DNA of 64,000 nt, from positions 1 through 64,000 of the forward strand of contig NZ_CABYWZ010000005.1 in assembly GCF_902522795.1 (NCBI RefSeq). The letters run 5' to 3'. Made by a program: the position numbers and the translations under genes. The stretch's first letter is position 1, and every line of letters starts with the position of its first letter. The DNA comes from an uncultured Prochlorococcus sp. Lineage in GTDB: Bacteria; Cyanobacteriota; Cyanobacteriia; PCC-6307; Cyanobiaceae. Below the pieces are notes generated by a model. It was given only the letters and a program-made list of their open reading frames with translations, was not told the DNA's origin and searched no databases. This document shows positions 25,879-36,008 of the stretch, one piece after another.

Positions 25879-27408
25879 ATGAATGATAAGAAATTTGGCA
25901 AATCAAATAAAATGCAAGTACAAAAATTACCAACAGGAATAGAAGGTTTTGATGATGTTTGTAGGGGTGGATTGCCAGTATCTCGAAGTACACTCGTTAG
26001 CGGTACATCAGGAACTGGTAAAACTGTTTTTTCACTGCAATATTTACACCATGGAGTTTGTAATTTTGACGAGCCTGGAATCTTTGTAACATTTGAGGAA
26101 TCACCTCTAGATATTATTAGAAATGCCGCGAGTTTTGGTTGGGATTTACAAGAATTAATTGATCAAAATAAACTGTTTATTTTGGATGCTTCTCCTGACC
26201 CGGACGGTCAAGATGTTGCGGGTAACTTTGACTTGTCTGGTCTTATTGAGAGAATTAGTTATGCAATTAGAAAATATAAAGCTAAAAGAGTTGCAATAGA
26301 TTCAATAACTGCGGTCTTTCAACAATATGATGCTATTTACGTTGTTAGAAGAGAAATATTTAGACTGATAGCAAGATTAAAAGAAATTGGTGTGACAACT
26401 GTTATGACTACTGAAAGGGTTGATGATTATGGACCTATTGCAAGATATGGAGTAGAAGAATTTGTATCTGATAATGTTGTCTTATTAAGAAACGTTCTTG
26501 AGTCAGAAAAAAGAAGAAGAACTCTAGAAGTTTTGAAGTTAAGAGGTACTGTACATATGAAAGGTGAATATCCATTCACTATGGGAATGGATGGAATAAG
26601 TGTGTTTGCCCTAGGAGCAATGAGATTAACTCAGAGATCCTCAAATATTAGGATTAGCTCTGGAGTTAAAGATCTTGATGATATGTGTGGTGGAGGATAT
26701 TTTCAAGATTCCATCATTCTCGCCACTGGAGCCACTGGTACAGGCAAAACTATGCTTGTATCAAAATTTGTTGAAGATGCGTATAACAATAATGAAAGAG
26801 CAATACTTTTTGCATATGAAGAATCTAGGGCTCAATTACTTAGGAATGCGACAAGCTGGGGTATAGATTTTGAAAAAATGGAAAGCGATGGCTTATTGAA
26901 AATTATTTGTGCATATCCTGAATCAACTGGTTTAGAAGATCACTTACAAATTATAAAAACGCAAATTAATCAATTTAAACCAAAAAGGATGGCAATTGAT
27001 TCTCTCTCTGCATTAGCTAGAGGTGTAAGTTTGAATGCATTTAGACAGTTTGTAATTGCCGTTACTGGTTATACAAAACAAGAGGAGATAGCAGGATTTT
27101 TTACTAATACTGCAGAAGAATTTATGGGGAGTCATTCTATAACTGATTCTCATATCTCAACAATTACAGATACTATATTGTTGCTTCAATATGTAGAAAT
27201 AAAAGGTGAGATGGCTAGAGCTTTAAATGTTTTTAAAATGCGTGGATCTTGGCATGATAAACGAATAAGAGAATTTATCATTACTAATAGTGGCCCAGAA
27301 ATAAAAGATTCTTTTTCAAATTTTGAACAAATATTTAGTGGTGCCCCTCATAGAGTTGTGCCTGATCAAAATGTTCAAAATGTTTTTAAAGGATTAGATA
27401 ATAATTAG
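25879..27408 (+). CDS. kaiC: circadian clock ATPase/kinase KaiC
   Basis: The 509-aa double-RecA-fold ATPase has CI Walker A GTSGTGKT (42-49) with E73/E74, and CII Walker A GATGTGKT (284-291) with E314/E315. The autophosphorylation region SITDSHISTITDT is conserved, with S427 and T428 (equivalent to Ser431/Thr432 of Synechococcus elongatus) and T422 (Thr426). The A-loop region SFSNFEQIFSGAPHR is kept but the tail after it is short (about 20 residues). Without kaiA here, a damped or hourglass-type timer is expected from work on Prochlorococcus. The 3' end overlaps nblS by 4 bases. Confidence 0.98.
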   Translation: MNDKKFGKSNKMQVQKLPTGIEGFDDVCRGGLPVSRSTLVSGTSGTGKTVFSLQYLHHGVCNFDEPGIFVTFEESPLDIIRNAASFGWDLQELIDQNKLFILDASPDPDGQDVAGNFDLSGLIERISYAIRKYKAKRVAIDSITAVFQQYDAIYVVRREIFRLIARLKEIGVTTVMTTERVDDYGPIARYGVEEFVSDNVVLLRNVLESEKRRRTLEVLKLRGTVHMKGEYPFTMGMDGISVFALGAMRLTQRSSNIRISSGVKDLDDMCGGGYFQDSIILATGATGTGKTMLVSKFVEDAYNNNERAILFAYEESRAQLLRNATSWGIDFEKMESDGLLKIICAYPESTGLEDHLQIIKTQINQFKPKRMAIDSLSALARGVSLNAFRQFVIAVTGYTKQEEIAGFFTNTAEEFMGSHSITDSHISTITDTILLLQYVEIKGEMARALNVFKMRGSWHDKRIREFIITNSGPEIKDSFSNFEQIFSGAPHRVVPDQNVQNVFKGLDNN

Positions 27409-29471
27409 ATAATTTCTTTAATTTCAGAACCTGAAAAAGAATCTGAATTATTAATTGCTTTTGTCAATAATTCATCTTTATCGGATTGTGCTAGGGCCAA
27501 ATCAAACCAGAAAGTTGTTCCTACTCCTAGTTCACTAGCCATACGAATTTCTCCACCGTGTTTTTCTATTATTCCTCGAACTATTGATAAACCTAAACCG
27601 GTACCCTGCTCAGTATGAACAGAATTCTCTACTCTATAAAAACGATCAAATATCTTTTCTTGATCAGCTTGAGATATTCCTGAGCCAGTATCAGCAATCT
27701 CAATTCTTACTTTTGGGAGTGGTGAAACTAATTCACATTGAGGGGCTTCATCATTTTTAATACTTGGAGGGAAAGCAGGACAGGAATCTGGCCAAGTATA
27801 AGCTCTTATAATTAGGGAGCTGTTTTTTGGACTAAATTTCAATCCATTACCCAGTAAATTATCAAAAACCTGTAAAAGCAAATCAAAATTCCCAAGAATC
27901 GAAGGAATAGTTTCCTCAATATCATGAGCTAATGAAACATTTTTTTCTGTAGCATTGAGTCTGTAATTTCTAAGAGTCTGTTCTATTGCTGGTTTAATGT
28001 CCATTTGCTCTAGCTGGACTATTTTCCCAGACTCTAATCTTGATAAATCTAATACATCATTTACTAGTCTCGTTAACCTATCAGTCTCTGAATTCGCAAT
28101 TCCTAAAAACTCTATTTGTTCTTCGTCTGAAAGCTGATCTTTTAAATCGTGTAAGGTCTCAACATAACTTTTGATATTAAAAAGTGGTGTCCTTAATTCG
28201 TGAGAAACATTGCTAATAAATCTATTTTGAGCTGCGTTAAGTTCAACTTCTCTAGTTAAATCTTGGATTGTTACCGCAATTCCTTTTAATTCAACTTTAT
28301 TTGTATCTAAAACTGATTGCAAGACAATCCTTAAAGTTCTGGCTGGTTCTCCTAAACTGAATCTTAAATCGTCCTTCTCCTTTTCCCTGTTTAAGATAGA
28401 CTCTATATTCGTATGTAAGTCATTAGATAAAATTTCGGGGATTTCATTTAGAAAATTTTTACCCTCTAAAAATCTTCCTTCCCAACGAAATAGTCTCTTT
28501 GCTGTTGGGTTAGTAAGTACAATTTTCCCTTCAGAGTCCAATAATATGGCACCATCAGCCATTGTAGCTATTAGTGATTGCTGTTTAATTTGTGCCGCTT
28601 TTAGTTCTTCTATATTAGCTTCGTCATAGTTTTCTAACTGGGTGGCCATTCGATTAAATCCATTTAAGAGTTCTCCTAGATCACCTGTCATAGGTAAAGA
28701 AATTCTGGATTTAAAATTTCCTCTTGAAATTTCTCTGACACCTCTTACTAACTCTCTGACGGGTCTTGTAATAGTTAATGCATTAAATACGGCACCAAGT
28801 ATTACTAAAACCCAAATAGATATAAAAACTGCAATGGTTACTTCTCTAGTTAAGGCAGCACTGGCTAGTGCTTTTTTATTAGGGGTGACTCCCAAAGCTA
28901 AAGTTCCAAGATATTTGCCTTTCCACAACATTGGCACAAATACATCTGTTACTTGACCTTGAGGTGTAGCATGCTGCCTAACCAATGGAAACTGTGGTCT
29001 CTTTTTTAATTCTGAGGGCAGTTTTAATCTTCTAGTGAGCTGAAACTGACTATCTGAGCTTGTCGGGGTTGCACTAATCGGTATTCCAAGTTGAACAATA
29101 TCTTCAGCATCAGTAAAGAATATATAACGTAGGTTTCGACTTGATCTCCAGAACTTTTCGGCTACATTTGAAATTTCTTTTTTTTGGTTATTAGCGACTA
29201 ATTCTGTAACATTCCCAGATAACAATAAGCCAAGATCTCTAGCATACCTAGTATCATTCATTCCAGCATCTCTTTGAATACTATTTAGTGCAAAAAAAGT
29301 TATTCCTGTCATTAGGAGGCTCACGACAAGAGTAGCTATAGCTAACAACTTTGTTCTTAAACTGAACCCACTCCACCAAGCGAGGAGTCCATTAATCCAA
29401 TAGTTTTTATTCATATCTTCATTATCAGTGATATTATATTTTCTACTTTCTCTATTATTGGTATCCACCAT
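27405..29471 (-). CDS. nblS: NblS/DspA(Hik33)-type sensor histidine kinase
   Basis: A membrane sensor kinase of the light and stress response. Counted from the chosen start: a TM helix at about 40-62, a periplasmic sensor region of about 140 residues, a second TM (about 212-232), a HAMP region (ITRPVRELVRGVREISRGNF), a PAS domain (about 300-390), the HisKA box SHELRTPL with H424, and HATPase boxes NLLGNGLKFSP and DTGSGISQADQEKIFDRFYR, GTGLGLSIVRG. The start ATG at 29469-29471 follows a GAGGAG site that overlaps the purD stop; an in-frame GTG/ATG upstream would overlap purD and is less likely. 688 aa. Confidence 0.92.
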   Translation of the reverse strand: MVDTNNRESRKYNITDNEDMNKNYWINGLLAWWSGFSLRTKLLAIATLVVSLLMTGITFFALNSIQRDAGMNDTRYARDLGLLLSGNVTELVANNQKKEISNVAEKFWRSSRNLRYIFFTDAEDIVQLGIPISATPTSSDSQFQLTRRLKLPSELKKRPQFPLVRQHATPQGQVTDVFVPMLWKGKYLGTLALGVTPNKKALASAALTREVTIAVFISIWVLVILGAVFNALTITRPVRELVRGVREISRGNFKSRISLPMTGDLGELLNGFNRMATQLENYDEANIEELKAAQIKQQSLIATMADGAILLDSEGKIVLTNPTAKRLFRWEGRFLEGKNFLNEIPEILSNDLHTNIESILNREKEKDDLRFSLGEPARTLRIVLQSVLDTNKVELKGIAVTIQDLTREVELNAAQNRFISNVSHELRTPLFNIKSYVETLHDLKDQLSDEEQIEFLGIANSETDRLTRLVNDVLDLSRLESGKIVQLEQMDIKPAIEQTLRNYRLNATEKNVSLAHDIEETIPSILGNFDLLLQVFDNLLGNGLKFSPKNSSLIIRAYTWPDSCPAFPPSIKNDEAPQCELVSPLPKVRIEIADTGSGISQADQEKIFDRFYRVENSVHTEQGTGLGLSIVRGIIEKHGGEIRMASELGVGTTFWFDLALAQSDKDELLTKAINNSDSFSGSEIKEII

Positions 29472-29475
29472 AAGC

Positions 29476-30807
29476 TTAATTCTCCTCAGAAAAGTTTTTT
29501 CTGACTTGATGACCAATGTCATTCCTAAAGTAAATACCCTCAAAATGAATTTCTTTTAAATTCTTGTATACTTTTTCAAAAACCATATCGAAATCTTTAT
29601 CTTGACAGACAATACTTAAAACTCTTCCTCCATCAGTTAATAATTTACCTTCTTCGCTTAAGGAAGTACCCGAGTCGAAAACTTGACAATCATTTGAGTC
29701 TAATTTACCTATATTTATTTGAAATCCAGTTTTATATTCGTGAGGATAACCATTGGAGGTCGCTATTACGCATCCACTAACCTTATTAGAAGTATTAATT
29801 TTTTCATTACCAGTTAAATTACCCATTGCGCATTTTTCTAAAAGAAATACAAAATTTTGATCCATTAAGGGCATTATCGTTTGACATTCTGGATCTCCGA
29901 ATCTGCAATTATATTCTATAACTTTGGGCCCAGATTTTGTGATCATTAACCCAAAATAAATTACCCCTCTATATTCAATATTTCTCTTATTTAGTTCATT
30001 TATTGTAGGTTCAATTATCTCTTTGATGATTCTATCAAGGTAATCTTCAGTTAATAATGGGGCAGGAGAATAAGCGCCCATACCTCCAGTATTTGGGCCT
30101 TTATCTTTCTCGTTAAGTCGTTTGTGATCTTGGGCGGTTGGAAGTAATATATATCTTTCTCCATCGCATAAAGCAAAAACTGAAACTTCTGGCCCTTGAA
30201 TTTTTTCTTCTAGAACAACAACATCCCCAGAATTACCAAATCTACCGTTAAAAATTGATTCTGCTGCTTTAAAGCATTCATCTTTTGAATTAGGAATAAA
30301 AACACCTTTACCTGAAGCAAGACCATCAGCTTTAACTACCAGAGGAATTGATGATGAATTGATAATTTTTTTTGCTTCTTCTAGAGAATTGACTTTCCAA
30401 AATTTTGAAGTTGGAATATTTGCATTTTGCATAAATTCCTTCGCCCAAGATTTACTAAATTCTAATTTTGCTCCATCTTTATTAGGACCAAATACTTTAA
30501 AATTTTTTTTGCGAAGAAAATCAGCCAATCCATTTGCTAGAGGTATTTCTGGTCCTATTACAACTAAATCTATCTTCAGAAAATCAAGTTTTTCTAAAAG
30601 TTCATTTTTATAGTTAATGTCAATTTTTATTCTTTCACATTTATTTATTCTTTCTGAACCAGCGTTACCAGGAATTAAATAAACTTTTTTAACTAATTCA
30701 TTTTTTTGAATAGCCCAAGCTAAAGAGTTTTCTCTTCCGCCATTTCCAATTATTAAGATATTTTCTAATCTTATAATGCTCCTAGAACTTGGTGAATGAA
30801 TTCCCAT
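29476..30807 (-). CDS. purD: phosphoribosylamine--glycine ligase (PurD)
   Basis: It makes GAR from 5-phosphoribosylamine, glycine and ATP in purine synthesis. The 443-aa ATP-grasp protein has ILIIGNGGRENSLAWAIQ at the N-terminus, VVKADGLASGKGVFIP, LLPTAQDHKRL, GPNTGGMGAYSPAP and EYNCRFGDPECQ, all PurD blocks. The first 14 residues before the core (MGIHSPSSRSIIRL) are an extra lead; an internal start is possible. Only 4 bases separate its stop from nblS. Confidence 0.96.
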   Translation of the reverse strand: MGIHSPSSRSIIRLENILIIGNGGRENSLAWAIQKNELVKKVYLIPGNAGSERINKCERIKIDINYKNELLEKLDFLKIDLVVIGPEIPLANGLADFLRKKNFKVFGPNKDGAKLEFSKSWAKEFMQNANIPTSKFWKVNSLEEAKKIINSSSIPLVVKADGLASGKGVFIPNSKDECFKAAESIFNGRFGNSGDVVVLEEKIQGPEVSVFALCDGERYILLPTAQDHKRLNEKDKGPNTGGMGAYSPAPLLTEDYLDRIIKEIIEPTINELNKRNIEYRGVIYFGLMITKSGPKVIEYNCRFGDPECQTIMPLMDQNFVFLLEKCAMGNLTGNEKINTSNKVSGCVIATSNGYPHEYKTGFQINIGKLDSNDCQVFDSGTSLSEEGKLLTDGGRVLSIVCQDKDFDMVFEKVYKNLKEIHFEGIYFRNDIGHQVRKNFSEEN

Positions 30808-30942
30808 ATATTTGTTTTTTAGGGTTATGAAGTTTCGATGAATAATCAGTTAAGATGAAATTAACTATTTCATAAAGTTGATCTCTAATAGATATGTTAA
30901 TTACAAATCATACTTTTAGTAATCAAATGAGGTCCTAGATCA

Positions 30943-31671
30943 ATGAACAATAAATATGAGTTGATTTATGAAGGTAAAGCAAAAAAGGTTTTTTCTCATG
31001 AAGATGTAGATAAAGTAATAATTGAATTTAAAGATGATGCTACAGCTTTTAATTCTTTGAAAAAAGCTAGATTTGAAGGTAAAGGCAAACTTAATTGCCA
31101 AATTAGTGCAAAAATTTTCGAACTCCTTATAAATAGGAATATTCCAACGCATTTTCTTGAGCTTAAAAATGAAAATACAATGATTGCAAAAAAAATAAGG
31201 GTAATTCCATTAGAAATTGTTTTAAGAAATATTGCTTATGGCTCTTTGTGTAAACAGACTAATATCAAATTAGGGACTAAACTGGCAAAACCATTAATTG
31301 ATATCTACTTTAAAAATGATGAACTTAATGATCCGCTAATTACAAAAGATAGAATTGAATTATTGAATATAGTAAGTGCTAAAGATTTAGATTCCATAAT
31401 AGGTTTAACTTTAGAAATTAATAGAATCCTTCAAAAATTTTTTAAAAATATTAAACTTCAACTCGTAGATTTCAAGTTGGAGTTTGGTTATGATCTTAAA
31501 AATAATATTCTTCTTGGGGATGAAATAAGCCCTGATAATTGTAGATTGTGGGATCTTAATCAAAAAAATGATATAATTGTGAGTCTAGACAAAGATATTT
31601 TTAGAAATGATTTAGGTGGTTTAATTGAAGCTTATAGCGAAATTAACCGAAGGATAAATGATTGCATTTAA
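30943..31671 (+). CDS. purC: SAICAR synthetase (PurC)
   Basis: It joins CAIR and aspartate in purine synthesis. The 242-aa protein starts ELIYEGKAKKVF and contains FKDDATAFN, RVIPLEIVLRNIAYGS and LGDEISPDNCRLWD. The start has a good site (GAGGT) 12 bases upstream. It is divergent from purD across a 135-base intergenic region that must hold both promoters. Confidence 0.96.
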   Translation: MNNKYELIYEGKAKKVFSHEDVDKVIIEFKDDATAFNSLKKARFEGKGKLNCQISAKIFELLINRNIPTHFLELKNENTMIAKKIRVIPLEIVLRNIAYGSLCKQTNIKLGTKLAKPLIDIYFKNDELNDPLITKDRIELLNIVSAKDLDSIIGLTLEINRILQKFFKNIKLQLVDFKLEFGYDLKNNILLGDEISPDNCRLWDLNQKNDIIVSLDKDIFRNDLGGLIEAYSEINRRINDCI

Positions 31672-31715
31672 CTTTATTCAAGAAATAATGCCCTACACAA
31701 CATAATTAAAATACT

Positions 31716-33848
31716 ATGCAAAAACATTTTTTGAAATTTAGCAAGGTTTTCACTCATATTACTTGTATTCCTTTGATTTTGATATCAAATAATTCAGAAC
31801 TGTCCGCTAAGTATTTGAGAAATAACTTTGTTCCATCAATACCAAACTTAAAAACACCAATTATTAATAATGATTTATTTCAAGAGATTGAGATAAAAAA
31901 AGAGAAAAAATTTCTTCTTGCGGAAAATAATAATGAAATTAATGAAGAAAGTGTTCTTATCTCAGAAATAATTATCGAAGGTTGGGAAAAACATCCTGAG
32001 GGTAGAAAACTAGAATTGGCTGCATATGATTCTATGAGCATAAAGCCTGGAAGTATAGTTGATAATCAAATTTTAAATAAAGACCTCAATGCAATATATG
32101 CTAGTGGTTGGTTTTCAGGAGTTAAAATAAAGGCTCAAGATGGGCCTCTGGGCGTGAGGCTAATGGTAAATGTAGTGCCTAATCCAATTTTGAAGAAAGT
32201 TGAACTTCAACCAATAAACTCTCTAATCTCAAATAATTACGTAGATGATATTTTTAATAATTATTATGGAACAACACTTAACTTAAATGAATTCCAAAAT
32301 AAGATAGAAATAATAAAAGAACGTTATGTAAAAGAGGGTTATTCTCTAGTGAGAATTAGTGGCCCCGATAGAATCTCTGAGAACGGAGTAGTAACATTAA
32401 AAGTTAATGAGGGCATTGTATCTAACGTAAAATTAAGATTCCTAGGTTCTGATGGTGAATTTGTTATTGATGGAAAACCTAGAAAAGGGGAAACAAAAGA
32501 CTGGGTCATAAAAAGAGAATTAAAAACACAACCTGGAACTATATTTAATAGAAAAGTTTTAGAGGCTGATATCAGTAGACTTTATGCAACATCATTATTT
32601 GATGATGTCAAGGTCTCTCTTGGGCCGGATAATTCAAATCCTGGCCAAGTCATAATTTTCTTAGATTTAAGCGAGCAAAGAACAGGATCATTGACAGGTG
32701 GTCTAGGTTATAGCAATGGTTCGGGGATCTTTGCCTCACTTGGTTTGCAGGAAACAAATGCACTAGGTAGAGCATGGTCCACAAATCTAAACCTAAATTT
32801 TGGAGAATATTCAACTACCTATAATTTCTCTTTATCTGATCCATGGATTAAGGGAGATAGATATAAAACTTCTTTTAGAACAAATGTTTTTTTGAGTAGA
32901 GATTATCCCCAAGAATTTAAAAGTGAAAATAATGGAAGGATTTATGCAGTTGATGATACAACAACTGAAAGTACCGATTCATTTTCTTCAATAGTTTTAG
33001 AAAAAACTGGAGGTGGTTTTTCTTTCTCTAGGCCTTTAAACGGTGGAGATCCATTTAAGGTTGCTAAATGGAGAGTTCTAGCTGGAATGAATATCAAGAG
33101 AGTAAAGATGATTGATGGTGACGGTAATCAAAAACCTTATGGTGATATGACACCAACAACAGGAAATATAAGCGATATTATTTGTATTGGATTGACTGCA
33201 AATGACGGTTCCTGTCCTGAAGAAAATACATTAGTGAGTTTCATTGCAAATACTTCTAGAAATAATTTGAACAGTTCTATCAACCCAACTGAAGGAAATA
33301 AATTTAGCTTTGGGACAGAACAATTCGTTTCAATGGGCAAAAACTCTCCAACTTTTAATAGAATGAGAGCCTCATATTCATTTTTTATACCAACAAAATT
33401 AGTAAATTTAACAAAAGCATGTAAATCTATTAATGCTACCAGTGATGATTGTCCTCAAGCTATTGGATTTCAATTTAAGGCGGGAACTATTCTTGGGGAA
33501 TTGCCTCCATACGAAGCATTTTGTTTAGGAGGAACATCATCTGTTAGAGGTTGGGGATCTTGTGATTTAGCTGTAAGTAGAAGTTTCGTTGAGGGCACTG
33601 CAGAATATAGATTCCCTGTCTGGAGAATGATATCAGGAGCTTTATTCGTCGATGCAGGGAGTGATCTAGGGTCTCAAAAGGAGGTTCCTGGAAAACCCGG
33701 TAAATTATTGCAAAAATCAGGTTCTGGTTTTTCCCTTGGAGGGGGACTTGGGGTTAAAACTCCGATAGGTCCATTAAGATTAGATGTTGCTAGCAAGGAC
33801 CTAAGTGGAGATTGGAGATATACACTTGGAGTTGGATGGAAGTTTTAA
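31716..33848 (+). CDS. bamA: BamA/Omp85-family outer-membrane assembly protein
   Basis: It inserts beta-barrel proteins into the outer membrane. The 710-aa protein has a signal-like N-terminus, three POTRA-type repeats (about residues 85-320; for example SEIIIEGWEKHPEGRKLE, FNRKVLEADISRLYATSLFDDVKV) and a C-terminal Omp85 beta-barrel with the QETNALGRAWSTN block, CLGGTSSVRGWGSCDL (the RGF/RGWG-type signature) and the C-terminal GWKF ending. Three POTRAs is the usual cyanobacterial count. It abuts lpxC with no gap. Confidence 0.92.
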   Translation: MQKHFLKFSKVFTHITCIPLILISNNSELSAKYLRNNFVPSIPNLKTPIINNDLFQEIEIKKEKKFLLAENNNEINEESVLISEIIIEGWEKHPEGRKLELAAYDSMSIKPGSIVDNQILNKDLNAIYASGWFSGVKIKAQDGPLGVRLMVNVVPNPILKKVELQPINSLISNNYVDDIFNNYYGTTLNLNEFQNKIEIIKERYVKEGYSLVRISGPDRISENGVVTLKVNEGIVSNVKLRFLGSDGEFVIDGKPRKGETKDWVIKRELKTQPGTIFNRKVLEADISRLYATSLFDDVKVSLGPDNSNPGQVIIFLDLSEQRTGSLTGGLGYSNGSGIFASLGLQETNALGRAWSTNLNLNFGEYSTTYNFSLSDPWIKGDRYKTSFRTNVFLSRDYPQEFKSENNGRIYAVDDTTTESTDSFSSIVLEKTGGGFSFSRPLNGGDPFKVAKWRVLAGMNIKRVKMIDGDGNQKPYGDMTPTTGNISDIICIGLTANDGSCPEENTLVSFIANTSRNNLNSSINPTEGNKFSFGTEQFVSMGKNSPTFNRMRASYSFFIPTKLVNLTKACKSINATSDDCPQAIGFQFKAGTILGELPPYEAFCLGGTSSVRGWGSCDLAVSRSFVEGTAEYRFPVWRMISGALFVDAGSDLGSQKEVPGKPGKLLQKSGSGFSLGGGLGVKTPIGPLRLDVASKDLSGDWRYTLGVGWKF

Positions 33849-34685
33849 GTGTTTTCTTGGCCTGCTAATTATGATGATTGTTATACCTTGGCTGGTGTTA
33901 TCTCCCGAGAGGGAATAGGCCTGCATAGTGGAGAAAAAACAAGAGTTAGAATTTCTTCCTACGAGAAAGAAGGATTTTATGTTTCTTTTAGGGATAAACC
34001 TAACGAGATTTTTAAGTTAACTCAGGAATTAATTGGAAGTACGATGCTTTGTACAGCGGTTAAATTAGGGGGGAGAAATTTGTATACTATTGAACATTTA
34101 TTATCTTCAATGGCAGGGTGTGGGTTGAGTTATATACATATTGAGGTTGATGGTAAAGAGATTCCTCTTTTAGATGGATCGGCAATCCAGTGGGTTAGAG
34201 ATTTTGAAGAAGTAGGGATAAAAAAGGCACCTAGACCAGATAATTTTTTTCGAGAGATTAATAAATCAATAATTTTAAATAAAGAAGGCTCAGTTATAGC
34301 AGCAACCCCTTCTAAAAAAACAACAATCATATCCACAATAAGTTTTGCCTATAAAGCAATTGGAAATCAAACTTTTGTGATTGATTTAAATCCAAAAAGT
34401 TTTGTTGAAATGATTGCTCCTGCTAGAACATTTGGTTTTAAAGATCAATTTCAAGAGTTAAGTGAACTTGGATTAATAAAAGGCGGAAGTTTAGAAAATG
34501 CCCTTGTTTGTGATGGTGATAAATGGGTTAATCCACCATTAAGATTTGATAATGAACCAATAAGACATAAAATTTTAGACCTGATTGGGGACTTGGCTTT
34601 GGTAGGGTTACCTAAGGCTCAAATTTTAGTTTATAAAGGATCACATTCTTTAAATGCTTTATTGGCCTCATCGCTAAAAAATTAA
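33849..34685 (+). CDS. lpxC: UDP-3-O-acyl-N-acetylglucosamine deacetylase (LpxC)
   Basis: A Zn deacetylase and the committed step of lipid A synthesis. The 278-aa length is normal. Seen: [12 protein letters not shown], the Zn-binding [14 protein letters not shown], and the C-terminal [13 protein letters not shown] with the second His/Asp pair, plus KGSHSLN. The start is GTG immediately after the BamA stop. Confidence 0.95.
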   Translation: MFSWPANYDDCYTLAGVISREGIGLHSGEKTRVRISSYEKEGFYVSFRDKPNEIFKLTQELIGSTMLCTAVKLGGRNLYTIEHLLSSMAGCGLSYIHIEVDGKEIPLLDGSAIQWVRDFEEVGIKKAPRPDNFFREINKSIILNKEGSVIAATPSKKTTIISTISFAYKAIGNQTFVIDLNPKSFVEMIAPARTFGFKDQFQELSELGLIKGGSLENALVCDGDKWVNPPLRFDNEPIRHKILDLIGDLALVGLPKAQILVYKGSHSLNALLASSLKN

Positions 34686-34702
34686 TTTTATCTTTAATTG
34701 TT

Positions 34703-35161
34703 TTGGAAAAGAAATTATTCAGTGAAAATGATCAACTTTCCTCTGAGCAAATACTAGGTTTATTGCCTCACAGATATCCTTTTGCTCTTGTGGACAAAGT
34801 CATAGAGCATATTCCCGGGGAGAGAGCTGTTGCAGTAAAAAATGTAACTATAAATGAGCCTCAATTTCAGGGACACTTTCCTGAGAGACCCTTAATGCCA
34901 GGGGTTCTTATCGTTGAATCAATGGCTCAAGTTGGTGGAATAATTGTAACGCAAATGCCAGATCTTCCTAAAGGACTTTTCGTCTTTGCTGGAATCAATA
35001 ATGTTAAATTCAGAAAACCAGTTGTGCCAGGAGATCAATTGATAATTTCTTGTGAGTTATTGTCTATCAAAAGACAAAGATTTGGGAAGGTTAAAGGTGA
35101 GGCGCATGTTGATGGGAATTTGGTTTGTGCTGGAGAATTAATGTTTTCATTAGTTGATTAG
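34703..35161 (+). CDS. fabZ: 3-hydroxyacyl-ACP dehydratase (FabZ)
   Basis: It dehydrates hydroxyacyl-ACPs in fatty acid synthesis and supplies chains for lipid A. The 152-aa hot-dog protein has [14 protein letters not shown] (catalytic His) and [20 protein letters not shown] (catalytic Glu nearby). The start is TTG at 34703, 17 bases after lpxC. Confidence 0.95.
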   Translation: MEKKLFSENDQLSSEQILGLLPHRYPFALVDKVIEHIPGERAVAVKNVTINEPQFQGHFPERPLMPGVLIVESMAQVGGIIVTQMPDLPKGLFVFAGINNVKFRKPVVPGDQLIISCELLSIKRQRFGKVKGEAHVDGNLVCAGELMFSLVD

Positions 35162-35165
35162 AGAT

Positions 35166-36008
35166 ATGGATTATAAAAATACTGAATTTAACTCAAGTTT
35201 AAGTGGTGTAAAAGTGCACCCAAATGCTTTTGTTGATCCAAGTGCTGAATTACATGATGGGGTTATTATCTCTCAAGGAGCTATTGTCGGCCCTGATGTG
35301 ACTTTAGGAAAAGGGACCGAAATAGGACCGAATGCTGTTATTTTAGGCAAAACTAAAGTTGGTATAAACAATAAAGTTTTCCCAAATGTTTTTATAGGTC
35401 TTGATCCTCAGGATCTTAAATATAAAGGGGCCCATACTGAAGTAATTATTGGAGATAATAATACTTTCAGAGAATGTGTAACTATTAATAAAGCAACTGA
35501 TGAAGGAGAAAAAACTATAATAGGCAATAATAATTTATTGATGGCTTACACGCACATTGGTCATAATTGTGAACTTGGTAATGGAATAGTTATATCAAAT
35601 AGTGTTCAAGTTGCAGGTCATGTAAAGATTGAAGATAAAGCTATTATTGGCGGTTGTTTAGGTATTCATCAATTTGTACATATTGGATATTTAGCAATGA
35701 TTGGAGGAATGACTAGAGTAGATAGAGATGTACCGCCTTTTTGTTTAGCAGAAGGGCACCCAGGAAGATTGAGAGGTTTGAATAGGATTGGAATTAAGAG
35801 AAGTGGTTTAACAGACAATAAAGATTTTGACTTAAAAATACTTCAAAGTACTTGGAATCTACTTTTTAAATCTAATGATGCGATTTCAAGTTCATTAGAA
35901 AAAGTAATGACAAAAGAACTAGATCTTTCATCTTCAAAATTATGTAGTTTTTTAAAAGAGTCAATATCTAAAGAAAGACGAGGACCAATGCCTGTAGTGA
36001 ATTTATGA
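35166..36008 (+). CDS. lpxA: UDP-GlcNAc acyltransferase (LpxA)
   Basis: It adds the first acyl chain in lipid A synthesis. The left-handed beta-helix of hexapeptide repeats runs from VHPNAFVDPSAELHDGVIIS to about residue 190, with the conserved AYTHIGHNCELGNG and GGCLGIHQFVHIG, and a C-terminal helical domain. The start is ATG at 35166; an in-frame TTG at 35154 inside fabZ would add four residues and is less likely. Overlaps lpxB by 4 bases. Confidence 0.95.
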   Translation: MDYKNTEFNSSLSGVKVHPNAFVDPSAELHDGVIISQGAIVGPDVTLGKGTEIGPNAVILGKTKVGINNKVFPNVFIGLDPQDLKYKGAHTEVIIGDNNTFRECVTINKATDEGEKTIIGNNNLLMAYTHIGHNCELGNGIVISNSVQVAGHVKIEDKAIIGGCLGIHQFVHIGYLAMIGGMTRVDRDVPPFCLAEGHPGRLRGLNRIGIKRSGLTDNKDFDLKILQSTWNLLFKSNDAISSSLEKVMTKELDLSSSKLCSFLKESISKERRGPMPVVNL

